Source of the DNA: Gnetum montanum
Taxonomy: Eukaryota; Streptophyta; Gnetopsida; Gnetales; Gnetaceae
Direction: 5' to 3'
DNA length: 64,000 nucleotides
Assembly (NCBI GenBank): GCA_015680685.1
Contig: MNCI01033650.1
Coordinates: 543,305 to 607,304 of the forward strand
Below the pieces are notes generated by a model, which worked only from the letters and a program-made list of their open reading frames with translations, had not been told where the DNA came from and did not search any database. The translations under genes and the position numbers were made by a program. Shown in pieces: positions 24,931-36,993 of the stretch. Position 1 is the stretch's first letter, and every line of letters starts with the position of its first letter.

Positions 24931-26157
24931 AAATGCAAACAAGGTGTCATGATGCAAGATGTGTAGTTAGTATGACTAACAACGGACCATGGCACTAGGG
25001 TGGTTTGCCTTTGAAAATGTTAACCTCTCATCAGAGTGCTCATGAAATGGTCAAGGTGGATTCAAAGCCTAATTGGTTGTGAAATTGTAGCTCTAGTGAT
25101 TTTCTTGGAGTCATGTTTTTCCCCCTTTGCTCTTTTTTTTCTCTCTTTTTTTCTTTTTTTTCTTGTGGGGTAAACCTTCTTTGGGTTCTGTGCTTTACTA
25201 AATGCTAACTGCAAGATGCGTTCCACCAAGTGGATTGCGTGCCACTGGATGGGGTTTGCTTTGATGCTTGCAAAACCACGTTGCATCTATGTGATAGGTG
25301 TTTTCTCCCTAGGATGGCTTATGTTACATTCGCTTGGGTTTTGACCAGCCAATAGAGGCTCCCCATGGAAAAACTTATGTTATGTTTGCCTTAGGTTTTA
25401 TGGTTTGGATCGTAGAGGGTGCCATGTGGTCATAGGGGCTTGCAGTCTTGATTTTTTTGGGGAATGCAAAGGTATGGGGGAATGCAAATGTATGGAGGCA
25501 TAGGGATGGGTGTAGGCCATAATGAGGTAAGAGGGATGTGCACTCTTGAAAGGGTCAACTAGTCCAATCATGCACATTAGAGCGATGTGCTGATTTGCTG
25601 CTACGATGAGATGTGCCTTTGCATGACTGCCTCGAGGCTTTGTTCTACAAAAATAACTCCAAGAAGATAAGAAAATCACAAAACATGCAATGGAAATGAA
25701 ATTTTAGGGGTGATAATAATGCAAATTCTCCAAAGGCTGCGTTAATGGCAAGTGTTTGAAAAGTTAGCAAAATGTCTGGGGGCAATAATGCTACAAATGC
25801 TCCAAAGGTTGCGCTAGTTGTAGGTGTTTAGAAGGCCAGAAAAATGGTGGTGAGCGATGATGCTACAGGTGCTCAAAAGCCCACGCCAATGGCAAGCATT
25901 CAGAAAGCCAATGGAATGCCAAGGGGTGATGACGTTGTAGATGCTTGAGAGGCTACATCGACAATAGGAGCTTAAAAAACCAACAAAATGGTAAGGAGCC
26001 ATAATGTAGCTAGTGCTCTAAAGGCCAAGCTGATGGCTAGTGCTCCATTCTGGGACTGTAGTATCCCCACATGCGTGGTGCAGGAAAGGTGGGGGTGGTG
26101 GGAGGGTTGAAATTATTCTTGCTTGCTTACTCCTGAAACTATGTGTGACTGGTGGTG
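24931..26157 (-). mobile_element. Old Tat-lineage element, region between pol and 3' LTR
   Basis: No domain recognised. Aligns with 58780-60200 in the right-hand copy (for example the 'CATCAGAGTGCT' and 'CCATTCT-G-ACTGTA' blocks) and, at 25398-25690, with 37297-37760 of the young copy. Translated on minus, the latter block begins MIFLSSWSYFCRT in the old copy and MVFLSPWSYVCRM in the young one; it could be a short coding or RNA element. 25119-25165 is a T-rich run. Confidence 0.55.
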
Positions 26158-26690
26158 AACCTAATTTAAGGTCTTGGTAGACCGTGGTATGCTAATTTAA
26201 GGTCCTAGTAGATTGTGAACCTCGTTTAAAGTCCTAGCAAAATGTGGTGAGCTAGTTTATAGTCCTAATAGACTGTTGCACTAGTTTAACATCATAGCAA
26301 ATAGATGCTATGCCAGTTTATAGTTATAGTAGACAAATGCTATGCCAGTTTATAGTCATAGCAGACTTACTATTGTGTTAGTGTAACATCATGACCCAAG
26401 GACGAATGCTATGCCAGTTTAGCATCGTAGCAAATGAGAGGTTTGAGTGCCAGTTTAACATCATAGTGGATGGATGCTTTGCTAGTTTAATGTCGTAGCA
26501 GATGGTCTATTTTAGTTTATAGTCATAGTGAACTTGCTTTTCCAGTTTATAGTCATAGCAAACTTGCTGTGTCAGTTTAACATCATAGTAGACGGATTGG
26601 GTCTGTGCTAGTTAAACATTGTAGTGGTCGAGCTATGCTAGTTTAATGTTGTGGTGGATGATCAATGCCAATTTAGCATCACAACAGATT
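26158..26690 (-). repeat. AGTTTA-core tandem repeat array, 3' of pol (old copy)
   Basis: About fifteen degenerate units of roughly 30-40 bp with the core (C/T)AGTTTA-(A/T)-(A/G)-GTC-(A/G)-TAGCAGA. Homologous in position to 37926-38401 and 60210-60650. Confidence 0.8.
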
Positions 26691-26729
26691 AATGCTTACC
26701 TTGTTCTGTTGATGTGCAACATGCTAAGC

Positions 26730-29700
26730 ATAATATGACTTCAGGTACCAATGGTTCATTGGATTGGAAAATTTGTTTCCATCTTGAATAACAAGCTTGA
26801 ATGCTCCATTGTTGTAGGCCTTAGTGACAAAGAAAGGCCCTTCTTAGTTGGCTAAGAAATTATCTGCGGGTTCATGAATGGCCCTGAGGACTAGGTCCTC
26901 TTTCCTGATCGAACACTAGTGTTGGTTGTGATCGTATTTTTGCCTTTACTTTTCTTCATATCATTCGATGCGATCAAGTGTCTGCATATACTCCTCCTCT
27001 ATTGAGTTGAGGTTTATGGTTATCAAATTATTCTTCTAAGCTTTGTCGATGAAGTTTGAGAGGATTACCTAGACTGATGGAGCTTGTAATTCAAGGGGAA
27101 AATTTGCTTTAGATCCATAGACAAGACTGTAAGGCATCTTACTTGTTGCTGTTTGTCGTGTTGTGTGGTAAGCCCAGAGTGCATAGACTAATTGCTCATG
27201 CCATCATTGTTTGTTGTTGCTGAGCATCTTCTTTAGAAGGTTGACAATGAGTTTTTTTGTGGCCTCTACTTATTCATTCACATGTGGGTAGTACAATGAT
27301 GAGAAGGAATGTTTGATACTAAAGCACTCATAAAAGGCTTCAGTTTTAGCATTGCTAAATTATGGCCCGTTATTTGTTACTATAGTTATGGGTAAGCTAA
27401 AATGGGTCACTATGTTATCAAGCACAAATTTGCAAACTTGTTGTGATGTTATCTTTCTAAGGGGAATAGCCTCAACCCACTTGGTAAAATATTCAGTTGT
27501 GATTATGATGAAGCTATGCCTTGCGGAGGACTTAGGCATTATTGGTTCAATGATGTCCAATTGTCAACATTGGAACAATCACGTGATTTGTGTTGTATGA
27601 AATTCAGTTGGTGGCACATGCATTAAGTTGCCATGTTGTTGACACACGTTGCATGTTTTGACCTTGGTGACTCAATCACACTTCATGTAAGGCGAATAAT
27701 AGCCTAATTGCATAGTTTTCGTTGCCATTACCCTTGGTGCTATGTGACCTCCGCACAGTCCCTCATGGACTTGTTTGATGATTGTTTGTGCTTCACTATC
27801 AGTTATGTAGGTTAGCAATATGCCATCGTAGGATCTGCAACATAATGTGTTATCATCCACAATGACTTACTGTTGTGATCGTTTATGCACTGCATTTTTT
27901 TGAGTGGAAGTTAAGTGTTATGAGGGCTCACCCTATAGAAGGTACACCTTGATGTTGTTGTACAATTCTCCTACATGGGTTGTGCTAACTGTAGCTATGG
28001 ATGCAATGTTAGTGATCTACATGATAGGCACAGTGTAATCCACAACTAAGTTGGGCAATGTTGGGTGCGATGCGTAAGGCTAATGTGGCTAATGCATTGG
28101 CAATGACATTCTCGTTTTAGGGAATGTATTGGACATTTGTAGTTGCAAAGTGCTCAAGCAAGTGTTTTGCCAGGTTACAGTAAGGTTGTAAATGTTAGGC
28201 CTTACAGGCATAAACCTTTGTTACCTAGTTGACCACTAATTGTGAGTCACCTCGAATTACTATGTATTAAATTCGTAGGTCGCATGCTGCAAGAATACCT
28301 TTGAAGAGACCTTCATAGGTCGCATGTTGCAAGAATACATTGTTGGTGCAAGGGAATTCAAAATGGTAAGCAAAGGGTTGGATCTCCCTAGAGGGAAACA
28401 TGTTAATGACAGTGGTGCTAGCCCATTTAGAGGTTGAATCACCGTCAAAATGTAGGAGCGCCTTATAGTTGTCAGGCACTTGACTAATGCTAGTAACATG
28501 CTCATTTGGGAATTTAGGATCTATTGTTGCTTGATTGTTCATTGGAAAAATTGTAATTTGTGTGGCTATAACTTGACCTTTTGTTGAGGCTTGTGCAATG
28601 TAATGTAGGTCAAACTCCATACCTATTGCTTTCCATCATGCAATACAACTGCTCTTGTAGATATTCATTATGATTACTTAGAGTACATTATTCTTGTAAA
28701 TGACATTAACTTGATTGTGGAAAAGGTAATGCCTCCACTTCTTGAGTGAGAAAACTAACGCAAGGTAGTACTTTTCCACATCATTATATCATACTTCATG
28801 GGCTGCTAATCCATGGCTTAAGTAGTAAACCAAGACCTCTATGCCATCATCTCATTTTTGGCAAAGCAGAGAAGCAACGGATGTGTCAGAAGTGGCAAGG
28901 TAGATGTAAAAGGATTTATCTCCTTGCGGGGGGTGAACTGTAGGAAGTTGTGCCAGCTCTTGCTTAAGATTGTCAAATGCTTATTGGCATTAAGTTTTCC
29001 ATTCAAAGTGGTCTTTCTTGGGCAGATATTTCATTGGTTGTAACTTATTGGTTAATCATGTGATAAACTTGCATATAAAATGCAATCTACCTTGCAACCC
29101 TGATAGCTTCATAAGGTTTGCCAAAGGTACTAAATTGGTTATGGCCTTAACCTTGTCAGGGTCTACGTGTACACTTGCTTTGAATACTACAAAGCCAAGC
29201 ATTTGGCTTGTTTTGATGCTAAAAACACGTTTCTTGGAGTTCAACCTAAGATCATGTTTAAGATAATGTTTAAGAACTATGTCCAGATCATTTGCATGGT
29301 CATGAGCCACTTTGGACTTAACTGCTATGTCATCAACATAGTCATTGAGCAAACTTTTCATGTAATCACTAAAGATGTGTGTCATTACTCATTGATACGT
29401 TGCTCCTGTGCTCTTACGTCTAAAGGGCATCATGGTATAACAAAATGTACCCCAGGGGGGTCATAAAGGTTGTGTTGAGTTGGTGTTGAGGGTTGATCCT
29501 AATCTGGTTGTAATTTGAGAGCCCATCCATGAAGGATAACAAGGTATGTCCAACCGTGGTATTAATAAGTTGATCAATACTGGTCAAAGGGAAGTCATCT
29601 TTAATGGTTTCCTTATTTAGGTCCTAGAAGTCTATGCAAATGCGTATACTTCTATTTTTCTTGGGTACAACCATGATGTTGGAGACCTAGCCTACATAGT

Positions 29701-30230
29701 CAATGACCTGAATGAAATAAACTTTGTAAAGCTTGGTGATTTCATCATGGACTGCCAATGCCACCTCAGGCTTAACCTTGCACACTTTTTGTTTTACTAG
29801 TGTAATTCAGAGATCTAGGATAATATTATGCTGGACTAACCAAGAGTCTAAGCTTGACATGTCCTCATATAACCATGTGAATGCTTTGATGTTATTGTTT
29901 AGCACCTTGGTAATGTCTTGGGCATGTTGGATATCTAGTGAGGGGCTCAGTTTTAATGTTTTTGCCTTGCTAGTGGGTGTTGTCATAGGGATCTCAATAA
30001 GGGTATCCTCTATGACGTCCCTTGCCTCTAGATCAAGAGCCTTAACTAGATGGTCGAGCTAGTCTAGTGGTGTCTCTATGGATGCTATTTATTCATTGTA
30101 AGCTATAGGCTTAAGGTCTAGCCAATGTGGATCAATGAATTACTTAATATCGCTGTGAGGTCTCGTGAGGAATAGAGGTGAGAGAAGTTGCTTGTGCATG
30201 GCCATGTTGTATTCATGTAAAATAAACCAA
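26730..30230 (-). pseudogene. Decayed pol (RT, two RNase H, integrase) of the old Tat-lineage element
   Basis: Reading right to left: RT at about 29800-29000 with an intact NDYVDDIAVKS active-site motif (about 29340); degenerate RNase H at about 28900-28650; second (archaeal-type, Tat-specific) RNase H at 28500-28050 with 'HFDGDSTS' and 'VIANALATLA'; integrase at 27860-26730. The integrase zinc region is at 27700-27800, the core includes 'TTEYFTKWVEAIPL', and the second catalytic Asp is lost (TNNGP for TDNGP). Its C-terminal region includes 'LVLRAIHEPADNFLAN' at about 26870. Its product would have copied the RNA and inserted the cDNA. Stops and frameshifts throughout; same order as the young copy at 38402-41933. 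Confidence 0.85.
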
Positions 30231-30344
30231 CAAAACATTAAGCGACACTTGCCTAAACCAAAGTAATATGCACGAATGAAGGAAAAAATAATGCAATGAA
30301 AATTTTCCTAAGTATGCAATAGAGACTATAAAGAAGGTAGGCAT

Positions 30345-30420
30345 GTATGTGCCAGTTCTAGGTCTTAGCAGACTATGGATGCCGATTTTAGGTCTTAGCA
30401 GACCGCAGAAGCACCAGACA
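30345..30420 (-). repeat. Short AGTTTA-type repeats between pol and antisense gene (old copy)
   Basis: Two units of GCCAGTTCTAGGTCTTAGCAG / GCCGATTTTAGGTCTTAGCAG type, at the same module border as the array at 41981-42170 of the young copy. Confidence 0.5.
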
Positions 30421-32656
30421 TGTGCTTAGGAAGTGAAATTAGCTCAGGCATTTACTGAGTGATGAAATGTTGGAAATTTTTGCTAAGGCATTCATTGGGT
30501 GATGAGGATTTGTAAATTTTGACTAAGTGTGGATGACTACGCTTTCACCCAATTATGCTCTCACCAAAAGTTAAAAATTTTGGTTAAGTATGGAGTGCAG
30601 TATCAGGTAGGTGAGGCATTAAATCACCCCGAGAGGGTTTAAAGGCACATTTTACCATGGGTAACTTGACATTTTCAAACTTGCAAAATTCAAAATCCAG
30701 AGTGTAGTCTTGCCATCACCGTTGTTTCACGCTACTAGAGTGTAGTTGGAGACATGACATGTTGAAGTGGATGCTTGCACCTAGGACTAGCTAACATGAA
30801 TGGGGGGGGGGGGGGGGGGGGGAGCATGCACTAGGCTAGTTGCTGTGGACACGCGTAGAGGAGACGAGGTCACCGACATCCACCAAGTACCCCAACTACG
30901 CTATCCCCTTTGCCAATTTTTTGTTATTTTTTTTTGCACTAAGGGTTTGGAAAAGTAGATATTGTTGGCACCCTATCATTGCAAGGGCTATCACTATCAT
31001 GGGATGTTTTGGCCATCATGGCTAGGAAGGCATGCATGGTATGGAGGGTTTGTTTAATGAGGGTTTTGCTATTGCACACGTGGGTTCTGGTGGGCTGTGG
31101 ATGGGATTCCTAGTGAGCACATGTAGGACCATCAGGGTTTGATGTAGTAATTAGGTTTTCATGGTGGAGGGTTTCCAAAGACCATGACTACGGTGGAAGC
31201 TAGTGCATTCAGGAGTGGGGATGCTGTGGGCTGATGTAAGGCCCACACCCAAGGTCGTAGGGCTAGGCAGGGTCTGCATGTTATGGGGTTTGCTAGGGCA
31301 TGTAGGAGGGTTATTGCAATTTATTTTTTCTATTTTACAAAGGCATGAGTAGGGGCAGAGTAATGATTAGGGTTTTGGTGAAGGCCAAGGGCAAGGGCTC
31401 CGGTGGTAGCTGAGGGCAGCTTACCTTAGGGAAAAGAGGACATATTAGGGGTTTTATCCTATGATTCTATTTTTTTATTTTTTGTAGAAAGGTGTGGATG
31501 AGGATTTGGCATGTTGGGGACTGTGAGGTAGACATGGGTCGATCACATCTCACGGTGCAGTGAGGGCTACAAGGACGATTACATTGCATAGAACGATTAC
31601 AAGGTTCATGAGGTTGCGTAACACCAAGGCACGTTTTTTGCATCTTGTTATCTATTTTTGTTTGAAAATTTTTTTTACAGGGAGCAACAATGGAGTAGTG
31701 TACAGGCACAACATCTAAAGGATGGTAAGATGATGAGAATGAGCACAGGATGCACATGCTAATGTAGGGCATGGTGTATGCAAGGTGTGATCGGCATAGT
31801 AAGTGTGACACCTATTGCCTCAGTAGCGCATGGGATGGCGGGCATGGTGGAAGCGGTGATGCCCAAATGATGGTGGGATAGTGCACAATGCTATGTTAGG
31901 GCTTGATGCTTAGAGAGAGGATTTGTGTGGTGGTCAAAACTTCATTCCGTATAGGTCACGACCAGGACTACACTCCTTGTCTTGGAGGCATAGTTGACGC
32001 TAAGGTTTTGGCAAAATGGCTACCTCAAGAGTTAGTTTTTTTTATGGGCTACACTTTATAGAAAATGTAGTCATAGTGCCAATAGTTAGAAAAATTTTGC
32101 CTCATTCCTAGACTATGCTCTCTATGAAGGTAGCCTGGAGTTAGATTTTTTTTGAAAATTTTGGACTACACTCTCCATTGTGATAGTCCAAAGTTAGAAA
32201 ACATTTTGCTACTTTTTAGACTATGCTATTTGGATTGAGGAAAAATCTTGTAAAAAATTCTATAAATCATGCATAATGCTAACCTAGTGAAATGTAATAA
32301 TGCTAAACCTGTAATGATGCTAAAATCGTAGATTGCAAACTGTAATGATGATAAACATGTGGAACTACCATGATGTTAAACTTGTGAAAACATGCTAATG
32401 CTAAGCATGTGAAACCTATGAAATAAAATGCTAATCCTATGCAAACATGCTGTACCCCAGTGAGTACCAAGCGCATCAAATAAGTTGGTTAATGTCCTAT
32501 ACCCACGGGGCCCTGAGGGAATTGCCAAATATAAAAAAATTTTGCTAATCTATGTTATACTATGTTAATTTTGCTAAAATTAATTTTATAATTTTATGTC
32601 AAAATTTACATATATGTGTGTATACTAACACTTCATTTGTTGGTTGGATGGTGCAG
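30421..32656 (+). promoter_or_regulatory. Upstream/5' region of the old antisense gene, with LTR-type repeats
   Basis: No coding frame found. Contains decayed copies of the U3 repeat: GACTACGCTTTC (30533), AACTACGCTATCC (30893), GACTACACTCC (31970), GACTATGCTCTC (32106), GACTACACTCTCC (32163) and GACTATGCTATT (32219), several followed by GTTAGAAAAATTTTG as in the LTR. The 3' border is a splice acceptor (GGATGGTGCAG, ending 32656). A 21-base poly-G run lies at 30802-30822. No convincing TATA box or first exon could be placed. Confidence 0.5.
30802..30822. repeat. Poly-G homopolymer (21 bases)
   Basis: An uninterrupted run of 21 G. It may be real or an assembly artefact; such a run could form G-quadruplexes. 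Confidence 0.95.
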
Positions 32657-35600
32657 AGTGCTGTTGAAGCCTATCTTGATTATCATGAAACTCGTGGGCA
32701 TTTTGTGCTACATGATCGAGCTTATTCCTAACATGCTTGCACCAGATATGAGGGTGGGTTAGCAGGCAGTGTGGTTCCAACCAAGGGCTCATGAGTTCCT
32801 AGGATTCTTGCTGTAGCATTTTAGTGTGATCATCTTGTCACAGTCAGTAGTGGAGGCTGCTAGTGCCATCACTGAGATGATGCTGCTCGGGGCTAACTAG
32901 GGCATCTTGAGGTTCATCTCAAATAAGCCTACTATTAGCAGTGATGGGATAGGTGATTTAGGAAGAGTCCCTAGGAGTGCTTGGTGCTTGTTCAGGATAT
33001 GGCATATGATAAGGTTTAGTTGCTACAATAAGAGCAACACCCTGTTTGTTGCATTGCGAGTGTACACCTTATTCTAGAACCCACCTGGAACTGTCTACTA
33101 TGTTAGAGGGTAAGTGCTTTTGTAGCTTTCATAGTTTGTTTTTATGCTACTTGCTCATGCTATCTTGCTAATGGCTCATGCTTAACGCTAGATTTAGAGT
33201 GTTTGAGGATGGCCTACAAGATTAGATGGATGCTCTACCCTTGACTTGCATCACCCTGGAGGTTTTCTCTTCTAGCCTGAATGTTTAGGAAGTTGTGCTT
33301 GAGTAGGTGGGGTCTAATTTGGAGGTTTACCCCACTCGCTATGCAAGGGCATATGAGCAGTGTAGGATCCAAAACTGGTTGGATGAGGAGTGGGTCATTG
33401 TTGTAATTGCCACCAATGTTGTAGCACCACCCCATCTTGAACCCCATTTGTGCCACATACACATCTAAGTTTTAGCTCATGTGTTGCTTATCAATTTGCC
33501 TTTTTTATGATGTTACCATTGTTTTACCCTTGTTGTAGCAGTAGTTACTTTAGGTGAAGTGATGGTGGTTACCACAGGTCACATAGAGGCCACCCTCATC
33601 ATGAAATATGGTGATGAGGAGGATGTGCAACATTGGTTGTGCCACAAGGCCTTTGAGGTGTTGATAGCTAGACTCACGCATGTAGGGTTGATAGACCTAT
33701 TTTTGGCCCTTAGCTCAAGTATTTTGGTGGTTGAAATGGTCATCATCATTGACTCCTTCAGTACTGACATTCAACAGTTTATCACCTGAGTGTGCGATGT
33801 CAGGGTAGTGATCAACCTCAGCGAGGCCTTCTTTGTCAACCTCTTTGGCCTTCTCATTGATGGCCCATTGATTGTTGATAAGGTTAGTAGGGAGGTAGAC
33901 TATAGAGTAGAGATTGAGGATTTGTTGGAAGCCACTTGATCTCACAATGACATACTAATCAAGGATGTTGTTGTGCTTAAGGTACAAGAGCTCTACCCTC
34001 TTTTTTGTGCATGTGCCTTTTCAAAGTTGCTCTCCCAAGGAAAGATCCTTAGGGTGGAGTAGGCACAAGTGATGAAATAGGTGTTGCAGGAGGGCATAAG
34101 GTTCAATTGGGCTACCTACATTACTACCAGCTTGTATGAAAAGATTTCTAGGCTACCGTTTAACATCTAAATGTGATCCAACATTCACTTCACATTCTTT
34201 GTAAGGTATCTACAAAGGTTTGTGGAGCTATTAGTCATACGTGATGGTGGGCATTAGGTGGTGCAAGACCGTGAGTAGCTCTCAAAGCCATGGATCAAGA
34301 ACCTATTTACAACCACATTGGCATAGGACCATCCCAGAGGAGATTAATGAGTCATTATTCATAATGACTAAAGGTTCTGTGGGGTGGTCACACTATTCAC
34401 ACAATAGTGCAGGTAAGGGTCCTCTAATTGGAACTGAGGACATGAACAAGGGAGATCGTTACATTGCAGAGATAGTGGGACCATCTAAGGTAAAGATTAA
34501 GAGGTTTCATCTCATAGAGGATATTGCTCCTGAGGTTGAGATGCCACGTAACAAGAAGATCCATATCAAGTTTCAAAGGTTGCGTATGGAGGTTGTAGGT
34601 TAGTATGTGTGACTTGCTAGATGCCTTTATTGTATTAATGTTTGTTTATATTTTTATGTTTTTATTTATGCTATGTTTTAATTAGTATTAATGTGCTATG
34701 CATATGTGTTGATTGCAGAGACCAGAGAGAGGGCTGTCAGAGTAGCGATCCAGGTTGTAGCAGAAGAAGAACCTTCCTAAGCTAAGGAGGGGGAGGCTTA
34801 TGGAGATGAGCTACTTGGCATAGCAGAGATCCTCCAATAGTTAGATGAGGGATTGCTCCACCCTGATGGGGGTGATTTTGATTACCTGTTTGATGGCATA
34901 CAGTTGGGTGACCCCCTTGCACTTATGCCTAAGGGCTTACTAGGTAACTACTTTGTGTTGCCGTTTGTTTGTGCCCTTTTACTTTAGCATCTTTGGCTAT
35001 TCAGTTATATGCTAATTGCATCGTTGTGTTATAGCCTTAGATGTACTTGATAGCAGTCCCACCTCTACCTATTGAATAGAGTCGTGAGTAGACATGCTCG
35101 ATAAGTTTGCCTTCATGGAAGACATCATGGAAGACATGGTGAACCATTTACAAAAGGTAGATCTTGAGCTCAGTATGCTTGCTATGTTGCTTTACTAATT
35201 GAATGCTTAGTTTTGTGGCTAAGATTATTGCTTGTTGCATGCCAATAGGTTTTAAGCTTCGATGGGATCTGAGCAAGGTGACCAAGGTTGATGCCCTCGT
35301 TGAACTCCCTCTTAAGGTTGATCAGGTATCTCTTGCATGTATGAGATAGGAAGTAAGTGCATGCTTTCTTGTGCAAAAGCATTGTGGTTTTGTAGGTGCT
35401 CAAACGAGCACTTATGGAAATGTGTGCATAAGCTTCAAGTGAGAGTGACCAGCTAGGATACAAAGATTGGAGACCTTCAATCATGATATGTATTTTTAGT
35501 AACTAGGTCACAAGGAGATAGCACCTGGAGAACCTCTAAGATAGAGTATGCTCATTATTGGTTAGCTCTCAGAGGTAAGAATGAGGCCACCCAAGAGGTG

Positions 35601-35978
35601 ATCGAGTAGCAGTTGCATAAGGACCTACTCAACTAGAAGAACCAAGATTGGAAGAACTATAGCACTAAGGTGTACTGATGGGGGAAAAATCAAAAGAACC
35701 ACAAGCACCAATACAAGCATGAGTGCAATGTGTACCTTCAATGGTATAAGGAGGATCCTGTTGAATGCCATTGCCTCGAGATGTTTCTTGAGGCGATTGG
35801 TGGGAGGCAGGCTTATAAGTTGTTTGCTCGACATATAGTGGTGAGTGGCTCTCTCAAGCAGAAGATTGCAACCCCTTTGGAAGAGACTTCCTCTGCTACC
35901 TTTTCCATGGAGCCGCCTACATGGACCACCATGGACAAAGGTAAGACCCTTGCAGGGATTGACTTTTACAAGGAGGAC
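32657..35978 (+). pseudogene. Old antisense gene, 5' and middle exons (FCP1-like, plant-transposon-like, coiled coil)
   Basis: Exon 32657-33109 (acceptor GTGCAG, donor GTAAGT) is 453 bp against 450 bp for the young exon 43082-43531. It encodes 'IMKLVGIL', 'VWFQPRAHEFLGFLL', 'HFSVIILSQ', then 'YNKSNTLFVALRVYTLF' and 'NPPGTVYYVR', the order of motifs in FCP1/NIF-type phosphatases. The motif I and motif III aspartates are absent. 33553-34610 is the plant-transposon-like region ('GHIEATLIMKYG', 'FFVNLFGLLI'), matching 44006-45017. 34725-35960 holds the linker, coiled coil and 'MEPPTWTTMDKGKTLAGID'. Stops occur. The exon is broken at 35978 by insertion of the young element; the rest is at 52523-52793. 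Confidence 0.75.
35974..35978. repeat. Target-site duplication, left (AGGAC)
   Basis: AGGAC directly precedes the left LTR of the young element; the identical AGGAC (52518-52522) follows the right LTR. A perfect 5-bp duplication fixes both ends of the insertion. Confidence 0.95.
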
Positions 35979-36939
35979 TGTACTGCCCGAAATCGTCGGT
36001 CCCCGGCTGGAAAGAAAAACAGAGACCGCGGGACGAGCACAGACGACCCTACCTTCTCCTAAGGGTGAGCTGGAATGCACGAAGGTAGGGCACCTTGGGT
36101 GGTCCGCACGCGGATCAGACAAGGATTTTCTCGAGCGCCACCAAAGTGTTATACGCTGGGTTATGCGTAAACTGTGTAACGGGCGTAAAACGGGCGAACA
36201 GTGAAACAGGGCGTAAACAAAGCGTAAATAGCGTAACAGTGAAAGCAGGGCGTAAACAAAGTGTGGACAGCGTAACAACGTAAATGAGGCGTATACGGCG
36301 TAAACAGTGTGAACAGGGCGTAGACAGCGTAAACATAGCGTAAAGCATAAACAGGGTTTAAGCAGGGCGTAAAGCGTAAACAGCGCAAACAGAGCGTAGA
36401 CAGCGTAAAGCGTAAACAGGGCTTAGACAGCGTAAAGTGTAAGTGCAGCGTAGACAACATAAATAAGTTTAAATAGCGTAGAAAAATGTAAACAGCGTAA
36501 ACAATGTGAGCGTAAACAGAATGTAAACTGCAACAATGACGCTATAAGAACACAGTTTTCGAGGNTGTGTGAGGGTTTCAAACTCTGGTTTTACAGCGTA
36601 ATTGCTCTGGTAAATTTTTGCCGACCTTGAAAACGCGGAAAACTGGGCTTTTTATAGGGGAAGGGTTACCGGGAAAATCGGGTTGGGAGACAGGTGGCGT
36701 GTCGACCGGGCGTGTACATTTTAAAAATATGGTATACGCTGGGCGTATACGCTACATCAGGCCAGCGTATACGCTGGGCATATACGCTGGACTAGCTGGG
36801 CGTGTGAACTTGGATGGACGCTGGGCGTATACGCTGATGAATGCTGGCGTATACGCTGGGCGTAACACTTGATAAAAACCAAGTGTTTCGATCCTCCAAA
36901 ATTGCCATGTGCCAAACTTGAAATTTTTGTGGTGTTTCA
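35979..36939 (-). repeat. 3' LTR of the young element
   Basis: 961 bp, TGTACTGCCCGAAATCG to GTGGTGTTTCA. On minus, a TATA box (CCCCTATAAA, 36651-36660) separates U3 (right), which holds GCGTATACGCTGGGCGTATACGCT repeats (36733-36870), from R-U5 (left), which holds GCGTAAACAGCGTAGACAG repeats (36165-36530). A single N at 36565 coincides with the point where the partner LTR has about 120 extra bases, so part may be missing from the assembly. Confidence 0.95.
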
Positions 36940-36993
36940 TTGGCCCCTCTTTGTTGACGCTTGGAGGAATCGACCCGAGAAGCGTCGACAAAG
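36940..36993 (-). promoter_or_regulatory. Polypurine tract and conserved hairpin
   Basis: On minus, CAAAGAGGGGCCAA directly precedes the LTR and is the polypurine tract that primes plus-strand DNA. An inverted repeat follows: CTTTGTTGACGCTT (36949-36962) and AAGCGTCGACAAAG (36980-36993) pair at 13 of 14 positions around a 17-base loop, with the base of one arm inside the tract. The old element keeps the same structure at 58479-58531. Confidence 0.8.

Noticed and set aside
35625-36278. 217-residue minus-strand frame
   Set aside because: Crosses the LTR border and is made of GCGTAAAC repeat translation; no domain.
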